The notes beneath the pieces were generated by a model. The model did not search any database. It was not told where the DNA came from and saw only the letters and a list, made by a program, of their open reading frames with translations. A stretch of 64,000 nt of DNA. Origin: Opisthocomus hoazin. Its lineage: Eukaryota > Chordata > Aves > Opisthocomiformes > Opisthocomidae. Below are positions 57,032 through 64,000 of the stretch, piece by piece. The stretch covers positions 6,733,379-6,797,378 of the forward strand of contig NC_134439.1 in assembly GCF_030867145.1 (NCBI RefSeq). Reading direction: 5' to 3'. Position numbers and translations under genes: made by a program. The first letter of the stretch is position 1. Every line of letters begins with the position of its first letter.

Positions 57032-57127
57032 TCTGTCCCCCCCTGGCCCAGGGGCCATCAGCCTGTCCCGGGGGGCAGAGGGACCCCACCCTTGTGTCCC
57101 CCCCCCCGGTGGCAGCCCCCCCCGCAC

Positions 57128-57226
57128 CTCCTCCAGCGGGGCAGCACCCCCAGGCCCCCGAGCCGAGCCGGCAGCACGTGTTCCCGTCGGGGCAGCTCGT
57201 CTCGTCGTCACACCGCACGTCCCCCC
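57128..57226 (-). CDS. GRN: GRN exon at gap edge with probable 1-base frameshift
   Basis: This encodes [14 protein letters not shown], then [15 protein letters not shown], the first half of granulin A. Every other visible exon of this type ends in phase 0. This one, at its only good donor (GAG|GTGCGG), ends in phase 1. Dropping one base of the 4-base G run at 57138-57141 (plus strand) would make it end GCCPLEE in phase 0. The spot is 100 bases from the gap, so a base-call error is more likely than a mutation. Confidence 0.7.
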
Positions 57227-59848
57227 CTGGGGACAAGGGGACAGTCAGCGCCGCCATGTCCCCCCCTCCCCACGCGGGGACAATTCTGGGGGGGGGGGTC
57301 CTCACCTTGGGGTGCCCGGGCCGGCGCCGAGGTGCAGGTGGAGCGCTCGAGGTCACAGACTGTGCCCTGGGGACAGCAGTGCCGCCCGTCGCCGCAGCAC
57401 ACGGCCTGCGGGGGGAGCCCGCCGTGGGTGCCCGCGGACCCCCACCCGCCCGGGGGGTGCCCGCCACGCGGACGGGGGGCTGCCGGGGCAGGGGGCAGGG
57501 CGCGGGGGGCTCGGTGTGGGCTGTGGGTACGGGGTGCCCAGTATGGGGGGTCTGGTACTGGGCACCTGGAGTGGGGGGCTCAGCGTGGGGGACTCAGCTC
57601 AGGGTACCCAAATTGGGGTGCTCAGGACAGGGTGCCCAAAATGGGGTGCTCAGAGCAGGGTGCCCAGCTCGGGGTGCTCAGAGCAGAGTACACAGCTCGG
57701 GGTACCCAAATTGGGGTGCTCAAGACAGGGTGCCCAGCTCAGGGTACCCAAACTGGGGTGCTCAGAGCAGGGTACCCAGCTCGGGGTACCCAAATTGGGG
57801 TGCTCAGGACTGGGTACCCAAAATGGGGTGCTCAGAGTGGGGTGCCCAGCACAGGGACCCAAAACAGGGTGCCCAGGACACAGTGCCCAGCATGGGGTGC
57901 TCAGCTGGGGGTGCCCAGCTGAGGGTACCTAAAACAGGGTGCTCAGGATGGGGTACGCAGGACAGGGTGCTCGGCATGGGCTGCCTGATGTGGGGAGCCC
58001 ACTACGTGGTGCCTGGCACGGGGCACCCAGTGTGGGGTGCCCATCGTGGGGTGCCCGGGACAGGATCTTTGGCATGAGCTACCCACTATGGGGTGCCCAG
58101 CACAGGACCCTGGCGCGGGGTGCCCATCGTGGGGTGCCTGGCACAGGACCCTGGCACGGGGTGCCCATTGTGGGGTTCACGGCACAGCACCTTGGTGCAG
58201 GGTGCCCATCGTGGGGTGCCCGGGACAGGATTTTTGGCATGGGGTGCCCATTGTGGGGTGCCGGCACAGCACCTTGGTGCAGGGTGCCCATTGTGGGGTG
58301 CCCAGGACAGCATCTTTGGCTTGGGGTGCCCATTGTGGGGTTCACGGCACAGCACCTTGGTGCAGGGTGCCCATCGTGGGGTGTCCGGGACAGGATCTTT
58401 GGCTTGGGGTGCCCATTATGGGGTGCCGGCACAGCACCTTGGCACAAGGTGCCCATTGTGGGGTGCCCGGCACAGGACCCTGGCATGGGGTGCCCATCGT
58501 GGGGTGCCTGGGACAGGATCTTTGGCATGGGGTGCCTGGGACAGGGTGCCCATTATGGGGTGTCTGGCACAGGACCCTGGCACGGGGTGCCCATCGTGGG
58601 GTGCCCGGGACAGGACCCTGGCACGGGGTGCCCATCGTGGGGTGCCTGGGACAGGATCTTTGGCATGGGGTGCCTGGGACAGGGTGCCCATCGTGGGGTG
58701 CCCGGGACAGGGTGCCCATTATGGGGTGTCTGGCACAGGACCCTGGCGCGGGGTGCCCATCGTGGGGTGCCTGGGACAGGAGCCTGGCGCCGGGTGCCGC
58801 GCGGGGCCAGCACTCACGTTCAGCAGGGGACAGCAGCCGTACTGCGCCGAGGACAGCTGGCAGCAGGTCGCACCGTCGGGACACGCCGAGCGCCCGTCGG
58901 GACACAGCACCTGGCGCGCTGTGGGGGGACAGACCCGCCCAGCGTCACCGCGTCCCCTCGGTGGGGACAGCGCGGGACCCCCCACTCCCGCGGGGACGGC
59001 CCTTACCCGGCGGCGGGCGCTTCCAGGCGGGGAACGCGGTGCCCATGGGGACGTCACCGGCGGGGGACAGGCAGCGCCCGTGGGCCAGGTCGCAGACGGT
59101 GGCGTGGGGACAGCAGTGCACTTTGTCGGCACAGCACGAGGCCTGCGGGCGCCCGCACCCGCTCGTCACCCGCGCTGCCCGCGTGATGTCCCCCCCCGCA
59201 ATGTCCCCCTGTGTCACCCCCCGTACCTGGGGCATGGGGCAGCAGCCCCAGGCGCCGCTGGCCGTCACGCAGCAAGTGGCATTGTCGGGACACTCGGACT
59301 CTCCGTCGGGACAGGGGACGGCACGAGGGGCTGCGGAGAGCGGGGACGGGGTGAGGGACCCCCACCCCCCCCCCCCCCAGGCACACCCGTGCCCCCCCAC
59401 CCAGGCGTGACACCCCCGTACCTGGGGACACAACGCAGGATTCGCCGTCGGCGCCGCAGTGGGACCCTCGGGGACAGCAGCGGTGGCCGCCGGCGCAGGG
59501 GACTCCCTGGGGGGAGAGAATGAGGGGTGGTGGGGGGGAAGCCCCCCCGAAATGGCGGAGAGAGGGGGGAAACTGAGGCACGGCGGGCGGGCTCACCTCG
59601 GGCAGCGGGCAGCCGGCCCCGTCGGGGCATGGCGAGCCATCCTGGCACAGCGCCGCGCTGCTGGCAGGCAGGATCTGGGTGGTGGGGGGGGACGGACAGG
59701 GGGGTTACCCATGGGTGGGGGCACCCCCTGTGTCCCCCCCTCCACCCTGACCACTCACCGGGGTGGTGGGGCACGGCTGCCCGTCGGGACACCGCAGCTC
59801 GGCGCCGGCTCCGGCCAGGAGCACCCACAGCAGCAGGAGGGTCCTCAT
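57128..59848 (-). CDS. GRN: GRN, progranulin, N-terminal part (C-terminus lost in gap)
   Basis: GRN encodes a secreted, lysosome-targeted glycoprotein made of tandem cysteine-rich granulin modules. Minus-strand coding exons in order: 59848-59759 (ATG plus 16-residue signal peptide [16 protein letters not shown]), 59674-59597, 59506-59422, 59330-59227, 59142-59007, 58918-58818, 57405-57306 and 57226-57128. Each granulin is split over two exons: a CPDG...CC...WGCCP half and a CC..HCCP..CDL half. Visible modules correspond to paragranulin/G (reduced), F ([16 protein letters not shown] plus [17 protein letters not shown]), B ([15 protein letters not shown] plus [17 protein letters not shown]) and the first half of A ([14 protein letters not shown]). 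About 264 codons are visible; the remaining modules fall in the gap. The last visible exon is one base out of phase. A 5' leader exon junction is at 59862. Confidence 0.94.
57540..58795. repeat. minisatellite in GRN intron
   Basis: It fills the 1.4 kb intron between GRN exons at 58818 and 57405. The left part (57590-57960) uses a unit of about 24 bases like GGTGCTCAGGACAGGGTGCC. The right part uses a unit of about 42 bases around GGGTGCCCATCGTGGGGTGC with GGACAGGATCTTTGGCATG. Long open frames in it are repeat artefacts. Confidence 0.93.
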
Positions 59849-59862
59849 GGCGCCGGGGGCAC

Positions 59863-60790
59863 CTGTGGGCAGTGGACCCCCCCCCACCCCGCACCGCCGC
59901 GCCTCAGTTTCCCCACTCACCGGGGGCGGGGGGGGGGGCACCGCCTCCAGCCTCTCGCTTCCCCTTTCGGCCGGGTGCTGGGAAAGCCCCGGCCCCCCCG
60001 GCTGCCCAGGGCCCCCCCCTCCACCCCAGGGTGCTGGGGGGGCACCCATGGGTGCTGGGGGGGGTCGCTGCGGTGTCTGGCACCCCAACCGCCGCCCGCA
60101 GCACCCTGATAACATCTCCCCGCGGGGCAAGGAGCCGACACCCGGGGGGGGGGGGGGGGGAAGAGTGGGGACAGCCCCCCCCGGCCAGCACCCATGGGTG
60201 CTGAGCGCTGCCCTGCCCCCCCCGCTGACTGCCCGCCCCCACTTCCACAACCACTTTCATTTCCCTTTCCCCACGTGCTGTGACCCCCCCTCCCCCCTCG
60301 CACCTGTGGGGCGTGGCCTCGCCCCACGCGTGTCTGCGCCCACGGGGGGGGGTGTGTGTGGTGTGCTGGCCTCCCTCCCCCCGGCTCCCTCCCCCCCACA
60401 CGGTGGGAAACTGAGGCAGATCCAGGCCCCAGAGCTCCCCCCCCCCGGGACACGCGTGGGGGGGGGGCACCGCCCCCGGGGACCCGACGTGGGGGCCGGG
60501 GGGTCCGAGCCCTGGATGTCACTGCACTGTCGTGCCCCCCCCCCGGACCCCCCCCAGCCTCTGCAGGGACACGGAGGGGCCGAGCCCAGTGCTCCCAGTG
60601 CCTCCCAGTAACCCCCAGTGCCTCCAGGAGCCCCCAAGACACCCAGTGCCTCCCAGTACCTCCCAGTGCCTACCGGCGTCTCCCACTGTCCCCAGAGCGC
60701 CCCGTGACTCCCAGTGCTCCCAGCACCTCCCAGTGCCGTCGGGATTCCCTCCCAGTGCCCCCCAGTGCTCCCAGTGTCCCCCTGCCCGTA
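59863..60790 (-). other. GRN: GRN intron 1
   Basis: C/G-run-rich intron between the candidate leader exon and the ATG exon. It contains a short CCCAGTGCCTCCCAGT repeat at about 60590-60780. I see no further exon. Confidence 0.5.
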
Positions 60791-60791
60791 C

Positions 60792-60890
60792 CCGCTCCCG
60801 GTCCCGGTCCCGGTCCCTGCCCCGCTCCGGCCCCGCCGCCAGGGTCGCGCTGCCGACCAGCCGCAAGCCCCACCCCCCGCGCCCCATTGG
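60792..60890 (-). other. GRN: candidate GRN noncoding first exon
   Basis: A splice donor GAGCGG|GTACGG at 60791/60792 on the minus strand follows a GGGACCGGGACC-rich stretch. It sits about 900 bases upstream of the acceptor at 59862 that opens the ATG exon. Mammalian GRN likewise has a noncoding first exon. The start is placed only by the CCAAT boxes upstream. Confidence 0.4.
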
Positions 60891-61014
60891 CCCTCCGTCC
60901 CACCTGCCCCTCTCCTATTGGCCAACTCGGGGAAAGGGGGGCGTGGAGCCCCACCCCCTCACCCGTACCCCGCCTTACTCCACCCTCCCCCGTCACGTGA
61001 CGCGCGGCCACATG
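60886..61014. promoter_or_regulatory. GRN: bidirectional GRN promoter: CCAAT boxes and CLEAR element
   Basis: Two CCAAT boxes on the minus strand (ATTGG at 60886-60890 and 60917-60921, 31 bases apart) are typical NF-Y sites and point at GRN. Beyond them, at 60992-61001, is the perfect palindrome GTCACGTGAC, the consensus CLEAR/E-box bound by TFEB and TFE3 at lysosomal genes. A second E-box-like TCATGTG (minus strand) follows at 61008-61014. No TATA box. The region lies between GRN and the divergent exon candidate, so it may serve both. Confidence 0.7.
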
Positions 61015-61133
61015 ACCGCAGCCCCCCGGGGCTGAGTGCGATGAGTTGGGCAGGGCTCAGCGCGGGGGTCGCCGCCCGGCTTCCCCCCCGCGGACCCCCT
61101 GTCCGGGGCACGGGGCCTTGCACCGCGCGGGCG
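61015..61133 (+). other. candidate first exon of divergent gene (SLC25A39 by synteny)
   Basis: A CpG-rich stretch ends in a good donor, GCG|GTGAGC at 61133/61134. In mammals SLC25A39 is transcribed divergently from GRN, which is the main reason for the assignment. The stretch contains an ATG at 61041 open to the donor (MSWAGLSAGVAARLPP...), rich in Arg and without acidic residues. This could be a coding start, a uORF or chance. No mitochondrial-carrier motif is present in the window, so the identity rests on gene order only. Confidence 0.4.
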
Positions 61134-61139
61134 GTGAGC

Positions 61140-64000
61140 CCTGCGCACCCCCCCGGGAGGGGGACAGCCCCCCCGACCCACCCCGAGTCCCCCCCAGACC
61201 CCTCCAACCCCCGCTCCCCCCAACGCCCCGCTCCCCGCAACGCCCCGCCCCCCCCCAAGCCCATCAGACCCCCCAAATCCCCCATCCTCTCCAGCCCCCT
61301 CTAAATCCCCTCCACACCCTCACTAAACTCCCACCCCCCAACCCTCCCGAACCCCTGCAGCCCCCCGAGCCTTCCCCACCCCCCAAAGGCCCAGCCAAGC
61401 CCCCAAACCCCCTCAACCCCCCTGAACTCCCACCCCCAGCCCCTCCTAACCGCGCAGTGTCCCCCAAATCCCCCAACCTCCTCCAAGCCCCCCAAACCTC
61501 CCCTAAACCCCCTGCCAAGCCCCCAAGCACGCCCACCCGCCCCCAAATCCCCTCCAAACCCCCCAAATCTCCCCTAAACCCCCTGAAACTTCCCCTAACC
61601 CCCTGCCAAACCCCCAAGACCCCTCAAATCCCCCCAAACCCCCTGCCAAACCCCAGAACCCCCCAAATCCACTCCAAACCCTCCCACACCCCAACTTCCC
61701 CTAACTCCCTTGCCAAACCCTCAAGCCCCCCCAAACCCCCTCCAACCTCTCCTAATCCCCCCCAAACCTCCCCTACCCCCCCGCCAACCCCTCCAAATCC
61801 CCTCCAACCCCCCCAACCTCTCCTAATCCCCCCAACCCCCCCACCAAACCCCAAAACCCCCTGCCAAACCCCTGAGCCCCCCGAAATCCCCTCCAAACCC
61901 TCCCACCCCCCCAACCTCCCTTAGCCCCGCTGCCAAATCCCCCAAATCCCCTCCAAACCCCCCCAACCTCTCCTAATCCCCCTGCCAAACCCCCTGCCAA
62001 GCCCCAAGACCCCCCAACCCCCCCAAACCTCCCTTAAACCCCCTGCCAAACTCTCCAAGCCCCCCAAAATCTCCTCCAACCCCCCTGCCACCCCCCAACC
62101 TCCTCTAAACCCGCTGCCAAACCCCCCAAGCCCCCCCAAATCCCTCCAAACCCCTCAAACCCCCTGCCAAACCCCCAAGACTCCCCAAATCCCCCCAAAA
62201 CCTCCCCAACCCCCCTGCCAAACGCCTGAGCACCCCCCAAATCGCTTCCAAACCCTCCCACTCCTCCCAACCTCCCTAGCCCCCCTGCCAAACCCCCCAA
62301 ATCCCCTCCAAACCCCCCAACCTCTCGTGATCCCCCCGAAACCCCCAAGACCCCCCAAATCTCCCCTAAATCCCCTGCCAAGTCCCCAAGCCCCCCTCAA
62401 ATCCCCTCCAACCATCCCAAACCTCCCCTAAACCCCTGCCAAACCCCTGGAGCCCCCCCAAATCTTACCACCCCCCCAACCTCCCCTAGCCTCCTGCCAA
62501 ACCTCCCAAATTCCCTCCAACCCCCCCCAACCTCTCCTAATCTCCCCGCCAAACCCCTCTGCCAAACCCGCAAGCCCCCCCCAAATCCCCTCCAACCCAA
62601 CCCCCCCAAACACCACCAAACCTCCCCACCCCCCCTAACCCCTGAGCCCCCCCAAATCCCCTCCAACCTCTCATCCCCCCCCAAACCTCCCTAAACCTGC
62701 TGCCAAACCCCCCGAGCTCCCCCAAACCCCTTCCAAACCCTCCCACACCCCCCAACCTCCCTTAGCCCCCCTGACAAAACCCCCAATCTCTCCTAATCCC
62801 CCCCAAACCCCCTGCCAAACCCCAAGACCCCCCAAATCCCCTTCAAACCCCCTGCCAAACCCCCAAATCCCCTCCAACCTCTCATCCCCCCCCAAACCTC
62901 CCCTAACGCCCCTGCCAAACCCGAGCCACCCCCAAATCCCCTCCAAACCCCCCAACTTCTCCTAATCCCCCCGCTAAACCCCTAAGACTCCCCAAATCCC
63001 CCCCAAACCCCTCTGCCAAATCCCCAAGCCCCCCCATCCCCTCCAACCCCCCAAAACCTCCCATCAGCCCCTCTAACCCCCTGCCAAACCCCCAAGCCCC
63101 TCCAAATCCCCTCCAACCCCCCAAAACCACCCAACCTCCCCTAACCCCCCTGTCAAACCCCCAAGCCCCCCCAAATCCCATCCAACCCCATCCAAACCTC
63201 GCCTAAAAGCCCCCAAACCTGCCCTATCCCCCTGCCAAATCCCCAAGCCCCCCCAATCCCCTCCAACCTCTCATCCCCCAAAAACCTCCCCTAAACCCGC
63301 TGTCAAACCCCCCGAGCCCCCCCAAATCCCTTCCAAACCCTCCAAACTCCCCTAGCCCCCCTGACAAACCCCCCCAACCTCTCCTAATCCCCCCCAAACC
63401 CCCTGCCAAACCCCCAAGCCCCCCCAAATCCCCTCCAACCTCTCATCCCCCCCAAACCTCCCCTAAATCCCCTGCCAAACCCCTGAGCCACCCCCAAACC
63501 CCCTCCAAACCCTCCCACCCCCCAACCTCCCCTAGCCCCCCTGCCAAACCCCCCAACCTCTTCTAATCCCCCCGCTAAACCCCTAAGACTCCCCAAATCC
63601 CACCCAAACCCCCCTGCCAAACCCCCAAGCCCCCCCAAATTCCCTCCAACCCCCCCAAACCTTGCCTAAAAACCCCCAAACCTGCCCTAACCCCCTGCCA
63701 AATCCCCAAGCCCCCCCAAATCCCCTCCAAACTCTCATCCCCCCAAAACCTCCCCTAACCCCCCTGCCCAACCCTCGAGCCCCCCCAAAATCCCCTCCAA
63801 CCCCTCCCACCCGCCCAACCTCCCCTAAACCCCCCGCCAAACCCCCCAAATCCCCTCCAACCCCCCCAAACCTCTCCTAATCCCCCCTAACCCCCCTGCC
63901 AAACCCTTGAGCCCCCCCAAATCCCCTCCAACCTCTCCTCATCCCCCCCCAACTTCCCCCAAACCCCCCTGCCAAACCCCCAAGACTCCCCAAATCCCCC
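61140..64000. repeat. long C-rich, G-poor degenerate minisatellite
   Basis: Nearly 2.9 kb made of CCCCTGCCAAACCCCC, AAGCCCCCCCAAATCCCCTCC and AACCTCTCCTAATCCCCCC phrases in a loose 50-70 base period, running off the right end of the window. The plus strand is mostly C and A with little T and very little G, an extreme strand bias. The absence of start-stop structure and the repeat register explain the many open frames. Confidence 0.95.

Noticed and set aside
57939-59523. Plus-strand frames of 400-470 codons with WGCPxxG-like periodic sequence
   Set aside because: They are translations of the GRN intron minisatellite and of the strand opposite the GRN exons. The periodicity comes from the DNA unit.
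61046-61924. Pro-rich open frames in the C-rich satellite
   Set aside because: Repeat-driven. The frame from 61046 passes the strong donor at 61134 and shows no family resemblance.
61140-64000. Telomere-like or interstitial telomeric repeat
   Set aside because: The unit is not CCCTAA. CCTAA appears only sporadically inside a longer C-rich unit.

Overview
This window looks like a piece of a bird genome, most likely a GC-rich microchromosome. Three CR1 LINE fragments with the typical reverse-transcriptase ORF and 3' tail are present. The genes have vertebrate exon-intron structure with GT-AG introns. The right-hand half is extremely GC-rich and filled with minisatellites. Gene order and orientation (GPATCH8 +, ITGA2B +, FAM171A2 +, GRN -, then a probable divergent first exon) match the human 17q21.31 block GPATCH8-ITGA2B-FAM171A2-GRN-SLC25A39. 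Gene names were assigned by reading translated exons against family knowledge; no database search was possible.

Layout. 1-10090: AT-rich intron of GPATCH8, holding a CR1 scrap and an antisense, coding-like pseudogene fragment at the left edge. 10091-29911: five GPATCH8 exons, which is everything except the first exons; the body of the G-patch domain lies left of the window. A large intron carries a dead 1.7 kb CR1. 29912 to about 32135: GPATCH8 3'UTR. 33614-42556: a complete ITGA2B (integrin alpha-IIb) gene of 30 coding exons that join without a frame break to 1035 codons, behind a TATA-less promoter with GATA and ETS sites. 44152-55310: FAM171A2 in eight coding exons. One of its introns holds a CR1 that ends 10 bases before the acceptor, and its last exon shows several frame changes at G/C homopolymers. 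56762-60890: GRN (progranulin) on the minus strand, interrupted by a 200-N assembly gap that removes its C-terminal granulin modules. 60880-61140: a compact bidirectional promoter with two CCAAT boxes and a perfect CLEAR/E-box palindrome. 61140-64000: a C-rich, G-poor degenerate minisatellite running off the right end, probably in intron 1 of the divergent gene.

The genes are not an operon. GPATCH8 is a nuclear RNA-processing protein, ITGA2B the thrombocyte fibrinogen-receptor alpha chain, FAM171A2 a neuronal single-pass membrane protein and GRN a secreted lysosomal growth factor. Their shared feature here is that nearly every intron longer than about 400 bases from 34.6 kb onward is a minisatellite. 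I see no CRISPR array, tRNA, rRNA or prokaryotic system. The points most worth a second look are the CLEAR element at GRN, the CR1 abutting a splice acceptor, the clustered homopolymer frame changes and the gap in GRN, the shortened N-terminal part of progranulin, and the long C-rich satellite.
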